A stretch of DNA of 64,000 nt, taken from positions 60,476 to 124,475 of the forward strand of contig NZ_JAMTCN010000016.1 of NCBI RefSeq assembly GCF_024171865.1, written 5' to 3'. Below are positions 55,124 through 63,810 of the stretch, piece by piece. The position numbers and the translations under genes are program-made. Below the pieces are notes generated by a model. The model did no database searches, had not been told where the DNA came from, and saw only the letters and a list, made by a program, of their open reading frames with translations. This stretch comes from Prauserella aidingensis. Its GTDB lineage: Bacteria > Actinomycetota > Actinomycetes > Mycobacteriales > Pseudonocardiaceae. The first letter of the stretch is position 1; every line of letters begins with the position of its first letter.

Positions 55124-56200
55124 TCAGCGCACGGTGAGGATCGACCGCAGGTGCGACACCTCCGACATGCGACGCTCGGCCAACCGATCGGCCGCGGTCA
55201 CGGCCGGCACGCCCTCCTCGTCGGCGAGCGCGAACACGGCCTTCGCGGTGTCGTACAGCGACGTGGCCTTGAGCCGGGCCCTGTCGGCGTCGTAACCGCG
55301 CAGCTCGTCGCTGACCTGGATCGTGCCGCCCGCATTCACCAGATAGTCGGGGGCGAAGAGGATGCCGCGGTCCTGCAACAACTTCTCGACACCGGGGTGG
55401 GCAAGCTGGTTGTTGGCGGCGCCGCAGACGATCGAGGCGCGCAGCACGGGCACTGTGTCGTCGTCGAGCACCCCGCCGAGCGCACACGGCGCGAAGACGT
55501 CCACATCGGACGCGATCAGGGCGGCGGTGTCGTCGACGACGTCGACCGACGGGTGCACCGCACGAACCTGGTCGACGGCCCGCTCGTCCACGTCGGTGAT
55601 CACGATCTCCGCACCCGCCTGCGCCAGGTGGCCGACGAGCAGCTTGCCGACCTTGCCGACGCCTTCGACACCGACTCGTTTGCCCTTCAACTCCGGACTG
55701 CCCCACGCATGCTCCGCAGAGGCGCGCATGCCCTGGTAGACACCGAAGGCGGTGAGTTCCGAGGAGTCACCCGCACCGCCCTCCTCGCGCGAGCGGCCGG
55801 TGACGAAATCCGTCTCGCGCGCGATGACGTCCATGTCGCGCACATAGGTGCCGACGTCGCACGCGGTGATGTACCGGCCGCTCAGCGACTGGATGAACCG
55901 GCCGTAGGCACGCAGCAGCGCCTCCGATTTGAGGGAGGCGGGGTCACCGATGACGACCGCCTTGCCGCCGCCGAGGTCGAGGCCGGCGAGCGCGTTCTTG
56001 TAGGCCATCCCCTTCGACAGGGCCAGCACGTCGTCGAGTGCGGCGGCCTCGTCCGGGTAGGGGTAGAAGCGGGTGCCGCCGAGAGCGGGGCCGAGCGCGG
56101 TCGAGTACACCGCGATGATGGCCTTCAGCCCGGTGGCACGGTCATGACAGTAGACGACCTGTTCGTGGCCGCTCTCGCGGCCGAATACACCGTCGGTCAC
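55124..56200 (-). CDS. vdh: Valine/leucine dehydrogenase (Glu/Leu/Phe/Val dehydrogenase family)
   Basis: A 358-residue NAD-dependent amino-acid dehydrogenase. It starts [23 protein letters not shown], has the catalytic lysines in [20 protein letters not shown] and GGKAVV, and the NAD site [16 protein letters not shown]. Length and the [14 protein letters not shown] segment fit valine/leucine dehydrogenases rather than glutamate dehydrogenase. It deaminates branched-chain amino acids to keto acids, which supply branched-chain fatty acid and polyketide starters. The GTG at 56200 has AAGGAG upstream; a longer open frame to 56302 lacks homology. Confidence 0.92.
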   Translation of the reverse strand: MTDGVFGRESGHEQVVYCHDRATGLKAIIAVYSTALGPALGGTRFYPYPDEAAALDDVLALSKGMAYKNALAGLDLGGGKAVVIGDPASLKSEALLRAYGRFIQSLSGRYITACDVGTYVRDMDVIARETDFVTGRSREEGGAGDSSELTAFGVYQGMRASAEHAWGSPELKGKRVGVEGVGKVGKLLVGHLAQAGAEIVITDVDERAVDQVRAVHPSVDVVDDTAALIASDVDVFAPCALGGVLDDDTVPVLRASIVCGAANNQLAHPGVEKLLQDRGILFAPDYLVNAGGTIQVSDELRGYDADRARLKATSLYDTAKAVFALADEEGVPAVTAADRLAERRMSEVSHLRSILTVR

Positions 56201-56311
56201 GGGTGGTGACTCCTTTGTCGGTTCCGGCTCGGCACCGGTCGGCGCCCGGCCGGGATCGGTTGTGGTCCACGGCGACGGCCGCGGGGTTGCCGCAGCGCAC
56301 ACCGCGCGAAC

Positions 56312-57211
56312 TCACGATAGACCGGGCTCGAGGTGACGGGGAAGCGACGGAGGTCGCGGTTGCTCCGCCGGTGCGGGCGCGGAGTCGCGGACGCGTGCGG
56401 GCGTGCCCGCCACGGTGACCGTGCCGAGTGCCGAGGCCACGGCCGCTTCGGCGAGCGCCGCGAGTTCGCGCCGATCCGCGGCACGTCCGGGCGCGATCTC
56501 CGGGCACACGGTCAGTTCGAGCGTCAGGTCCGGGACGGCGACGGCCCGTCGCAGCGACGCGACGAGCGATTCGGGGCCGATGAACGCGGGCCGCGTCGTC
56601 TCCCGCCCCCCGGCCAGGTACCGGACGGCCACCGGACGCACGGGCACGCCCGCGTCGATGGCGGCCTGGAACAGCGCCGGGTGGAAGCGCCCGGAGGCCG
56701 CACCGCACCACGTCGTCCCCTCGGGGTTCACGGTGACCAGCGACCCCGAGCGCAGTGTCGTGGCCAGCTCGGCCACGGCCCAGGGCAGCGCGGACAACCG
56801 TTCGCGGTCCAGGAAGACGGTGCCCGCCCGCGACACCAGCGGCCCCAGTACCGGCCACGAGGCGATCTCACGCTTGGCGAGCGCGCGCATGGGGCGCATC
56901 GCGTTCAGGCCCATGATGTCGGCGAACGAGATGTGGTTGCTCACCACGAGCGCACCGCGACCGCTGCCGTCGAGCTCGCCACGGACGAGCAGCCGGATGC
57001 CCAGCGTGGCCAGCAGACAGCGGAACACCCCGCGCACGATCCGGTCACGGCCGGGCAGCACGGCCAGGAGCGGCACGAGCACCAACCCGGCGACGACCAC
57101 CAGCACCGCCCCGGTGAGCCGCAACGCCCGCCGCGCCGTACCGATACGCCCCTCCTCCGGGGTGAGGCAGCCGTCCCCACACGGCGAGACCGGCATCCAC
57201 GGGTGGCTCAT
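56312..57211 (-). CDS. 1-acylglycerol-3-phosphate O-acyltransferase-like (PlsC family)
   Basis: A 299-residue membrane-bound acyltransferase. A hydrophobic segment (ALRLTGAVLVVVAGLVLVPLLAVL) is followed by the catalytic VSNHISFADIMGL (H-x4-D), the acceptor motif TVFLDRERL, and VNPEGTTWCG. It ends in a proline-rich tail. It overlaps the OlsB-like gene by 4 bp. That pairing suggests OlsA, which acylates lyso-ornithine lipid; a plain phosphatidic-acid-forming PlsC cannot be excluded. As I recall, the Mycobacterium tuberculosis counterpart pair is Rv3026c/Rv3027c. Confidence 0.88.
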   Translation of the reverse strand: MSHPWMPVSPCGDGCLTPEEGRIGTARRALRLTGAVLVVVAGLVLVPLLAVLPGRDRIVRGVFRCLLATLGIRLLVRGELDGSGRGALVVSNHISFADIMGLNAMRPMRALAKREIASWPVLGPLVSRAGTVFLDRERLSALPWAVAELATTLRSGSLVTVNPEGTTWCGAASGRFHPALFQAAIDAGVPVRPVAVRYLAGGRETTRPAFIGPESLVASLRRAVAVPDLTLELTVCPEIAPGRAADRRELAALAEAAVASALGTVTVAGTPARVRDSAPAPAEQPRPPSLPRHLEPGLS

Positions 57212-57975
57212 GCCGCCGCCCCCAGGAAGTACTTGAGGTACCGCTCGTCGACCTGCTGCAGGTCGAGCAGTACGAAGAAGTCGGCGACGTCGAAGTCCGG
57301 GTCGTGCGCGGGCTGCCCGCAGACCCGCGCGCCGAGGCGGACGTACCCGCGCAGCAGCGGGGGCAGCACCGGGCGGGCAGGCCGGGCGATCTCGTCGCAC
57401 CGCCACGGGTGCAGCGGTGTCACGCGGTGGGACTCGTCGGCGAAGTGCTTGGTGTACACGATGTCCCAGACACCCGCGGCCTGAGCGCCGCCGTCGGAGA
57501 GCGGCACCGAGGCACAGCCCGCGAGATACCGGTGCCCGGACAGCAGCATGTACCGCGCGATGCCCGCCCACACCAGACTGACGACAGCCCCTGTGCGATG
57601 GTCGGCGTCCACACAGGACCGCCCGGTTTCGACGAGCGAGCCGCGCAGCGGGTTCAACGCCGACAGATCGAACTCGGTGTCGGAGTAGAGCTGCCCGGCC
57701 TCGCGCGCCCTGTCCGGCGGCAGCATCCGGTAGGTGCCGACGATCGCGCCGGTCTCGTCGTCGGTGACCAGGAGGTGATCGCAGAAGGTGTCGAACGGGT
57801 CGATGTCCAGGCCGTCCGGCCCGGGTGCGAGCCGTGCGCCCATTTCCTCGGCGAAGACCCGGTGCCGCAGCCGCTGCGCGGCGAGCACCTCGTCCTCTCC
57901 GGAGGCGACGCGCAGTGAGTACCGCGCACCGCCCGTCGTCCGGTCCGTACTGAGCAGAGGCTGTGACCGCGTCAT
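57208..57975 (-). CDS. GNAT-type N-acyltransferase, OlsB-like
   Basis: A 255-residue acyltransferase. Marks are [59 protein letters not shown], and [10 protein letters not shown]. This is the hemolysin/OlsB family, which N-acylates ornithine with an acyl-ACP to give lyso-ornithine lipid. The next gene would add the second acyl chain. The ATG at 57975 was chosen as the nearest start before conserved sequence; one at 58038 would add 21 residues. It lies about 160 bp from etfA on the same strand, beyond a terminator. Confidence 0.85.
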   Translation of the reverse strand: MTRSQPLLSTDRTTGGARYSLRVASGEDEVLAAQRLRHRVFAEEMGARLAPGPDGLDIDPFDTFCDHLLVTDDETGAIVGTYRMLPPDRAREAGQLYSDTEFDLSALNPLRGSLVETGRSCVDADHRTGAVVSLVWAGIARYMLLSGHRYLAGCASVPLSDGGAQAAGVWDIVYTKHFADESHRVTPLHPWRCDEIARPARPVLPPLLRGYVRLGARVCGQPAHDPDFDVADFFVLLDLQQVDERYLKYFLGAAA

Positions 57976-58077
57976 ACCAGGGATGCTCGCGCCGGCAGGG
58001 AAACCCCGGCGGGCACCGGCCGTGGCCGACGGCTGCACACCCGGTGAACGCTCCGTTCACGCGGGCCTCACACGCGA

Positions 58078-58113
58078 ACGGCCGCCTCCCCGCGAGTGCG
58101 GGAAGGCGGCCGT
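58078..58113 (-). terminator. Terminator downstream of etfA
   Basis: ACGGCCGCCTCCCCGC (58078-58093) pairs with GCGGGAAGGCGGCCGT (58098-58113), a 16-bp stem with one mismatch and a 4-base loop. It separates etfBA from the acyltransferase genes. Confidence 0.8.
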
Positions 58114-58137
58114 GGGCGGTGCTGCGCAGGCGCGGGG

Positions 58138-59097
58138 TCAGCCCTTGCGCTTGGCGACCTCGTCGGTCAGCTGCGGAGCGACGTCGAACAGGTCGCCGAC
58201 GACACCGAAGTCGGCGATCTCGAAGATCGGCGCCTCGGAGTCCTTGTTCACGGCGACGATCGTCTTCGACGTCTGCATGCCGGCGCGGTGCTGGATCGCA
58301 CCGGAGATGCCGAGCGCGACGTACAGCTGCGGCGAGACCGTCTTACCGGTCTGGCCGACCTGGAACTGCGCCGGGTAGTAACCGGAGTCGACGGCGGCGC
58401 GCGAGGCACCGACGGCGGCACCGAGCGAGTCGGCCAGCTTCTCGACGACGTCGAACTTCTCGGCCGAGCCGACACCGCGGCCACCGGAGACGACGATCGA
58501 CGCCTCCGTCAGCTCGGGACGGTCACCGCCGACGACCGGCTCGACACCGGTCACCGTGGCGGCCTTGGCGGGGTCGGCCGCAGGCAGAGCCACGGTCTCC
58601 TCTGCTGCGGCGCCGTCGGCCTGCTCGGCCTCGACGGCACCCGGGCGCACCGACACGACCGGCGTGCCCTTGGCGGCCTTCGACTTCACCGAGAACGCGC
58701 CGCCGAAGATGGACTGGTCGACCGAGCCGTCGGCGTTCACGCCGACCGCGTCGACGAGCACGGCGCCGCCGAGACGGATCGCGAGCCTGCCGGCGATCTC
58801 CTTGCCCTCGGCCGTGGCTGACACCAGCACGGCGGCGGGCGATGCCTGCCCCGCGACGGTGGCGAGCGCGTCGACCTTCGGCGTCACCAGGTACCCGTTG
58901 GCGTCGTCGGACTCTGCGGCGTACACCTTCGCCGCGCCGTACGACGCCAGCGCGTCCTTGACCTTGCCCGTGGTGCCGGGCGTACCGACGACGACCGCGG
59001 ACGCCTCGCCCAGCGAGCGAGCTGCGGTGAGCAGCTCGAACGTGGACTTCTTGACCTCACCGTCGACCTGGTCGACGAGCACGAGTACTTCAGCCAT
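58138..59097 (-). CDS. etfA: Electron transfer flavoprotein alpha subunit
   Basis: A 319-residue subunit that binds FAD. The N-terminal domain begins [20 protein letters not shown]. The C-terminal FAD domain has [52 protein letters not shown] and [15 protein letters not shown]. It carries electrons from acyl-CoA and other dehydrogenases to the quinone pool. It follows etfB by 32 bp on the same strand, with a ribosome site AAGGAGAC before the ATG. Confidence 0.96.
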   Translation of the reverse strand: MAEVLVLVDQVDGEVKKSTFELLTAARSLGEASAVVVGTPGTTGKVKDALASYGAAKVYAAESDDANGYLVTPKVDALATVAGQASPAAVLVSATAEGKEIAGRLAIRLGGAVLVDAVGVNADGSVDQSIFGGAFSVKSKAAKGTPVVSVRPGAVEAEQADGAAAEETVALPAADPAKAATVTGVEPVVGGDRPELTEASIVVSGGRGVGSAEKFDVVEKLADSLGAAVGASRAAVDSGYYPAQFQVGQTGKTVSPQLYVALGISGAIQHRAGMQTSKTIVAVNKDSEAPIFEIADFGVVGDLFDVAPQLTDEVAKRKG

Positions 59098-59129
59098 GGT
59101 TCGTCTCCTTGAGTGGGATGAGGTCTGTC

Positions 59130-59915
59130 TCAGATGAGCTTCTGGCCGGCCAGGTACTCGGCGACCTTCGTGCCGCCGTCACCGTCGTCGCCGACCCGCT
59201 CACCGGCGGCGCGCGGCGGCTTCGGCGCGGCCTCGAGCACGGTCGCGTAGGCGCCCGAGAGCCCCAGTTCACCCGCGTCGACGTCGAGGTCGGCGACCGT
59301 GACGGTCTCCACCGGCTTCTTCTTGGCGGCCATGATGCCCTTGAAGGACGGGTACCGCGGCTCGTTGATCTTCTCGGTGACGCTCACGACGGCGGGCAGG
59401 TTCGCCTCGAGGTGGGTCACGCCGTCCTCGGTCTCGCGGTCGACCTTGAGGGTCGTGCCGTCGAGGGACAGCTCGCGGGCGTGGGTCAGCTGCGGCACGC
59501 CGAGGATCTCGGCGAGCATCGCGGGGATCGCACCGCCACGGCCGTCGGAGGCCTCGTTACCGGCGATGACCAGGTCGTAGCCGTCGACCTTGCCGAGCGC
59601 ACCGGCGATGACCTTCGCGGTGGCAACCATGTCCGACCCCTGCAGGGCCTCGTCGGAAACGTGGACGGCCTTGTCGGCGCCCATCGACAGAGCCTTGCGG
59701 ATGGCGTCGGTGGCGCGGTCGGGACCGACGCACAGCACGGTCACCTCGCCCTCACCGGCCTCCTTGATCTTGAGCGCCTCCTCGACGGCGCGCTCGTTGA
59801 TCTCGTCGATCACCGCGTCGGCGGACTCGCGGTCGAGGGTGTGGTCACTCTCGTTGAGCTTGCGCTCCGAGTACGTGTCCGGCACCTGCTTGACCAGTAC
59901 AACGATGTTGGTCAT
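59130..59915 (-). CDS. etfB: Electron transfer flavoprotein beta subunit
   Basis: A 261-residue subunit that binds AMP. It starts NIVVLVKQVPDTYSERKLNE and has DEINERAVEEALKIKE, LSMGADKAVHVSD, GNEASDGRGGAIPAMLAEIL and LPAVVSVTEKINEPRYPSFKG. It dimerises with EtfA. AAGGAG lies four bases before the ATG at 59915; a start at 59933 would add six residues. It is first in the operon and diverges from degV, with a 235-bp intergenic region that is AT-richer than the average here. Confidence 0.96.
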   Translation of the reverse strand: MTNIVVLVKQVPDTYSERKLNESDHTLDRESADAVIDEINERAVEEALKIKEAGEGEVTVLCVGPDRATDAIRKALSMGADKAVHVSDEALQGSDMVATAKVIAGALGKVDGYDLVIAGNEASDGRGGAIPAMLAEILGVPQLTHARELSLDGTTLKVDRETEDGVTHLEANLPAVVSVTEKINEPRYPSFKGIMAAKKKPVETVTVADLDVDAGELGLSGAYATVLEAAPKPPRAAGERVGDDGDGGTKVAEYLAGQKLI

Positions 59916-60138
59916 GGAACTCCTTAGGCGCAATGCAGGGCGTTACTGGTCGGTAGATTAGGCGCGAAACCACTGGTACGCGCGCCGAGGTGACCACGTT
60001 CACCCGGAATCGCGTTTTAGTGGGACGATCGTTCAGATAACTGCTCGATTCGTCGATCATTACACCATGCACATGACCAGTGGGCGGAGGTTGCATGACA
60101 CTCCCCCTAATGGGTGCAAACTTTCGTGTACCGCGGGG

Positions 60139-60144
60139 TAGCCT
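60139..60144 (+). promoter_or_regulatory. Candidate -10 element for degV (leaderless)
   Basis: TAGCCT ends six bases before the GTG at 60151. The surrounding 60000-60140 stretch is AT-rich for this genome and should also contain the etfB promoter. No confident -35 was found. Confidence 0.45.
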
Positions 60145-60150
60145 CGGTGA

Positions 60151-60990
60151 GTGCCTGTCGCAGTGATCACCGACTCCACGGCGAGCCTGCCGGAGCGGAC
60201 CGCCAAGCAATGGGACATCTCCGTCGTCCCCGTCCAGGTCGTCGTCGGCGATCGTGTCGACGATGAGAACCGCTACGACCGTGACGACCTCCTCCGCAGA
60301 CTGCGGGACCACGAACCGGTCACCACGCAGCCGCCCGACCCAGGGGCGTTCTTCTGGACCTTCCAGGACGCCGTCAGCGCGGGGGCCACCGCGATCGTCT
60401 GCCTGCACATCTCCAGCAAGCTCTCCGCGACGGCGGATGCGGCTCGCGAGGCGGCGCAGCAGGTCGGCGTGCCCGTCTACGTGCTCGACAGCGGCACCAC
60501 GAACATGAGCCTGGGCTTCGCCGCCGTGTCGGCCGCCCGCGCCGCCGCGGCGGGAGCCCCGGTCGAGCGGGTCATGAGCGCCGCGGACGGCCGCATCCGC
60601 GGCAGCAAGGAACTCATCTACGTGGACACCCTCGAGTACCTGCGCCGGGGCGGGCGTATCGGCGGTGCCGCCGCGGCGATCGGGTCGGCGCTGTCGATCC
60701 GTCCGATCCTGACGCTCAGCGGCGGCGAGGTCGCGCCGCTGACTCGGGCACCGGGCACCAAACGCGCCCTCGGCAAACTGGTCGATCTCGCCGTCGAGCA
60801 CGCGGGCGACGCCACGGTCGACGTCGCCGTGGCGTCCGCGGAGGTCGGCGACCGCGAACACCGGATCGCCGGTGAACTCCGGCGGCGCATCCCCTCGCTC
60901 GGCGACCTCACACTCGTCCAGGGCAGCACCGTCATCGGTGCGCACGTCGGCCCCGGAGCGCTCGGCATCACCGTCGCCCCGTCCCAGTGA
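60151..60990 (+). CDS. DegV-family fatty-acid-binding protein
   Basis: A 279-residue protein with the DegV start VAVITDSTASLPERTAKQWD, then VTTQPPDPGAFFWTFQDAV, the ligand-site CLHISSKLSATADAAREAA, SGTTNMSLGFAAVSAA and YVDTLEYLRRGGRIGGAAAA. DegV/FakB proteins bind a fatty acid and can present it to a FakA kinase. No FakA gene is adjacent. It is transcribed away from etfB. The GTG start has no ribosome site and lies six bases after TAGCCT, so it is probably leaderless. Confidence 0.92.
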   Translation: MPVAVITDSTASLPERTAKQWDISVVPVQVVVGDRVDDENRYDRDDLLRRLRDHEPVTTQPPDPGAFFWTFQDAVSAGATAIVCLHISSKLSATADAAREAAQQVGVPVYVLDSGTTNMSLGFAAVSAARAAAAGAPVERVMSAADGRIRGSKELIYVDTLEYLRRGGRIGGAAAAIGSALSIRPILTLSGGEVAPLTRAPGTKRALGKLVDLAVEHAGDATVDVAVASAEVGDREHRIAGELRRRIPSLGDLTLVQGSTVIGAHVGPGALGITVAPSQ

Positions 60991-61134
60991 CACCGCGCCG
61001 GTGCGCATTCGGTCCGATCATCCCGCCGACGGGGTTCGCGCCGCTATCCTGGACGTCGCCGGCGTCGGCCGGGGCAGGCCGCCCCGGCCACCGGACCCGA
61101 CGACCGGCCTGACGGCCGACGGAAAGGACCACAC

Positions 61135-61332
61135 ATGGCATCGCTGTTCCACAAGGTGGCCCGGTTCGCGAAGAGCCCTGCGGGCAGGCGCGCGATCTCC
61201 GAGGCGAAGCGGATGGCCCGCGACCCGCACAAGCGCCGGCAGGCCAAGGAGGCCTTCGACAAGATCCGCAAGGGCGCGGGCGGCGCGGGCGGTTCGCGCG
61301 GCGGTGGCCGGCCGCCGTCGTCGTCCCACTGA
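61135..61332 (+). CDS. Small basic protein of unknown function
   Basis: A 65-residue protein, strongly basic, with a helical first part (MASLFHKVARFAKSPAGRRA, then AKRMARDPHKRRQAKEAFDK) and a glycine/arginine/serine-rich tail. The ATG has GGAAAGGA about seven bases upstream, a good ribosome site, and it sits alone between degV and the methyltransferase. Similar small proteins seem common in actinobacteria near this locus. Nucleic-acid or membrane binding is possible; no function is known to me. Confidence 0.75.
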   Translation: MASLFHKVARFAKSPAGRRAISEAKRMARDPHKRRQAKEAFDKIRKGAGGAGGSRGGGRPPSSSH

Positions 61333-61421
61333 CGCGGTTCCCGTGGCCGCGCCGACCCGCCTGCCGCGACTCTCGTTACCGGCAGGTAGGTCGGCGCGGG
61401 CACGGCGGCTAGTCTCTCGGC

Positions 61422-62189
61422 GTGGACACGACTCGCGCCGAAGCCCTGCACCTGACCGGTGAGCGCACCGTGCCGGGAGTGCCGGAGGAGAATTACTGGT
61501 ACCGCCGACACGAAGCCGCCTATCACGCGTTACTGCCGTACTGCGCGGGCGCCGTCGTCCTGGAAGCAGGCTGCGGCGAGGGGTACGGCGCGGGTCTGCT
61601 CGCCGACCACGCGGCGCAGGTGATCGCGCTCGACTACGACAGTGCGGCGATCGATCACGTCGCCCGCAGCTACCCGGCCGTGCGCGCGCTGCACGGCAAC
61701 CTTGCGACGTTGCCACTGGCCGACGGCGGGCTGGACGTCGTCGCCAACCTCCAGGTGCTCGAACATCTCTGGGACCAGTACGGCTTCCTCGCCGAGTGCC
61801 GCCGCGTGCTCCGGCCCGGCGGACGGTTGCTGGTGACCACCCCGAATCGGCTCACCTTCACGCCCGACAGCGACACGCCGCTGAACCCGTACCACACCCG
61901 TGAACTCTCACCGTCCGAACTGGACGAGATGCTTCGCGACGCCGGGTTCGCGGTCGAACTGCTCGCCGGTCTGCACCACGGTGCGGGCGTCCGTGCGCTC
62001 GACGAACGCTACGGCGGGTCGGTCATCGACGCCCAGCTCGACGTCGTCATGGGCTCGCTGCCCGGGCAGGCCGAGTGGCCGGCCGAGTTACTGGCCGACG
62101 TCGCCGCGATCCGGGCCGAGGACTTCGACGTCCACGGCGACGACCTGGATGCCTGCCTCGACCTCGTCGCCGTGGCGGTGCGACCGTGA
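61422..62189 (+). CDS. Class I SAM-dependent methyltransferase (Rv3030-like)
   Basis: A 255-residue methyltransferase. SAM motif I is VVLEAGCGEGYGAGLL (residues 45-60), followed by IALDYDSAAIDHV, ATLPLADGGLDVVANLQVLEHLW, and LRPGGRLLVTTPNRLTF. It overlaps the GH57 gene by 4 bp (GTGA). The pair matches Rv3030-Rv3031 of M. tuberculosis, tied to methylglucose lipopolysaccharide synthesis, so it may methylate a sugar or glycan. The GTG at 61422 lies six bases after TAGTCT (61410-61415), so the message is probably leaderless. Confidence 0.88.
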   Translation: MDTTRAEALHLTGERTVPGVPEENYWYRRHEAAYHALLPYCAGAVVLEAGCGEGYGAGLLADHAAQVIALDYDSAAIDHVARSYPAVRALHGNLATLPLADGGLDVVANLQVLEHLWDQYGFLAECRRVLRPGGRLLVTTPNRLTFTPDSDTPLNPYHTRELSPSELDEMLRDAGFAVELLAGLHHGAGVRALDERYGGSVIDAQLDVVMGSLPGQAEWPAELLADVAAIRAEDFDVHGDDLDACLDLVAVAVRP

Positions 62190-63688
62190 CGGGCGGCACC
62201 GGCGACGCCGAGGGCACGTTCTGCCTCGTCCTCCACAGCCACCTGCCGTGGCTGCCGCATCACGGCGCCTGGCCGGTCGGCGAGGAATGGCTCTACCAGG
62301 CGTGGGCGCATTCGTATCTGCCCGTGACGGACCTGCTGCGGCGGTTCGCCGACGAGGGCAGACGGGACGTCCTGACACTCGGCGTCACCCCGGTGCTGGC
62401 TGCCCAGCTCGACGATCCGTACGCGCTGCGCGCGATGCACGACTGGCTCGGCACCTGGCGGCTGCGCGCCGAGCACGCGGCGAGCCTGTGGCGGGGAGAC
62501 GGGCTGCTGTCCGAGCTCGCCGCCGGGGAACACCGCACCGCCACTCACGCGATCGACGAGCTCGACACGACGTGGCGGCACGGTTTCTCACCCGTTCTCC
62601 GCTCGCTTGTGGACAGTGAGACCGTGGAACTCCTGGGTGGGCCGTTGGCGCATCCGTTCCAGCCGTTGCTCGACGAACGGGTGCGCGGGTTCGCACTCTC
62701 GGAGGGGCTCGCCGACACGGCACTGCGCCTCGGCGGCCGGCCTGCGGGCATCTGGGCGCCGGAGTGCGGCTACGCACCCGGCATGGAGGACATGTACGCG
62801 GCGGCGGGAGTGGAACGCTTCCTCGTCGACGGCCCGGCCCTGCACGGAGACACGGCAACCGCACGCACGGTCGGCGAGTCCGATGTGGTCTGTTTCGGCC
62901 GTGACCTGGAGGTCACCTACCGAGTCTGGTCGCCGAAGGCGGGCTATCCCGGCCACGCCGCGTACCGCGACTTCCACACCTGGGCGCACGAGGTGGGCAT
63001 CAAACCGTCGCGCGTGACCGGCAAACAGGTACCGCCGCAGGACAAGGCGCCCTACGATCCCGCCCGCGCGGCCGCCACCGTGGACACGCACGTCGAGGAT
63101 TTCGTCGACACCGTGGTCACGCGGCTACGGTCACTGCGCGCGCGTGACGGCCGCGAGGCACTCGTCGTCGCCGCCTACGACACGGAGCTGTTCGGACACT
63201 GGTGGCACGAGGGTCCACAGTGGCTGGAGGGCGTGCTGCGCGCACTTCCGGAGGCCGGTGTCCGGGTGACGACGCTGCGCGGCGCCGTGGAGGCCGGGCA
63301 CGTCGGCGCTCCCGTGGACCTGCCGGCCTCGTCGTGGGGCTCGGGCAAGGACTGGCGCGTGTGGGACGGCGAGCAGGTGGCCGACATGGTCGACGCGAAC
63401 GCCTGGCTGCAGAAGCGGTTGCTGACCCTGGACGTGCCGCGGGACCACCGCGATCCGGTCGCCGACCAGGCCGTCCGCGAGGCACTCCTCGCGCTGTCCA
63501 GCGACTGGGCGTTCATGGTCACCAAGGATTCGGCCGCCGACTACGCGCGCAGGCGCGCCGCCGAGCACACCGACCGCTTCGACGAACTGGACGCGCTGCA
63601 CCGTGCCGGCGACCCGAGGGCGGCCCGGCTGGCCGCCGAACGGCGCCGGACGAGCCCGTTCGGCCGCCTCGACGCCCGGGGGCTCTAG
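62186..63688 (+). CDS. GH57-family glycan branching enzyme-like protein (Rv3031-like)
   Basis: A 500-residue GH57 protein. It begins LVLHSHLPWLPHHGAWPVGE; the catalytic nucleophile is E193 in GIWAPECGYAPGMEDMY, the acid is D332 in VVAAYDTELFGHWWHEGPQW. A DUF1957-type helical domain ends the protein (ALSSDWAFMVTKDSAADYA). GH57 members of this type are alpha-1,4-glucan branching enzymes. It overlaps the methyltransferase gene by 4 bp. Its TAG stop lies in a CTAG that is the target site of the IS element beginning two bases later. The C-terminus looks complete compared with relatives, as far as I remember them. Confidence 0.92.
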   Translation: MTGGTGDAEGTFCLVLHSHLPWLPHHGAWPVGEEWLYQAWAHSYLPVTDLLRRFADEGRRDVLTLGVTPVLAAQLDDPYALRAMHDWLGTWRLRAEHAASLWRGDGLLSELAAGEHRTATHAIDELDTTWRHGFSPVLRSLVDSETVELLGGPLAHPFQPLLDERVRGFALSEGLADTALRLGGRPAGIWAPECGYAPGMEDMYAAAGVERFLVDGPALHGDTATARTVGESDVVCFGRDLEVTYRVWSPKAGYPGHAAYRDFHTWAHEVGIKPSRVTGKQVPPQDKAPYDPARAAATVDTHVEDFVDTVVTRLRSLRARDGREALVVAAYDTELFGHWWHEGPQWLEGVLRALPEAGVRVTTLRGAVEAGHVGAPVDLPASSWGSGKDWRVWDGEQVADMVDANAWLQKRLLTLDVPRDHRDPVADQAVREALLALSSDWAFMVTKDSAADYARRRAAEHTDRFDELDALHRAGDPRAARLAAERRRTSPFGRLDARGL

Positions 63689-63748
63689 CTGTGCTGTTCG
63701 GGCACGTTGGTGACGGTTCGGCACGCGGTGGATGATCTTGATATGGGT

Positions 63749-63808
63749 GAGGGCCTCCGGGTTCGGTGTGGATCACCACGAACAACACGCCGATCCGAGG
63801 AGGCCCTC
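63749..63808 (+). promoter_or_regulatory. Hairpin covering the transposase ribosome-binding site
   Basis: GAGGGCCTCC (63749-63758) pairs perfectly with GGAGGCCCTC (63799-63808); flanking bases extend it imperfectly. The right arm overlaps the transposase ribosome site GAGGAGG (63797-63803). A message reading in from outside would carry both arms and hide the site. Confidence 0.65.
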
Positions 63809-63810
63809 TG

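Noticed and set aside
60067..60141. A 24-residue upstream frame before degV whose TAG stop overlaps the putative -10.
   Set aside because: It would precede the proposed transcription start and lacks a ribosome site; probably chance.
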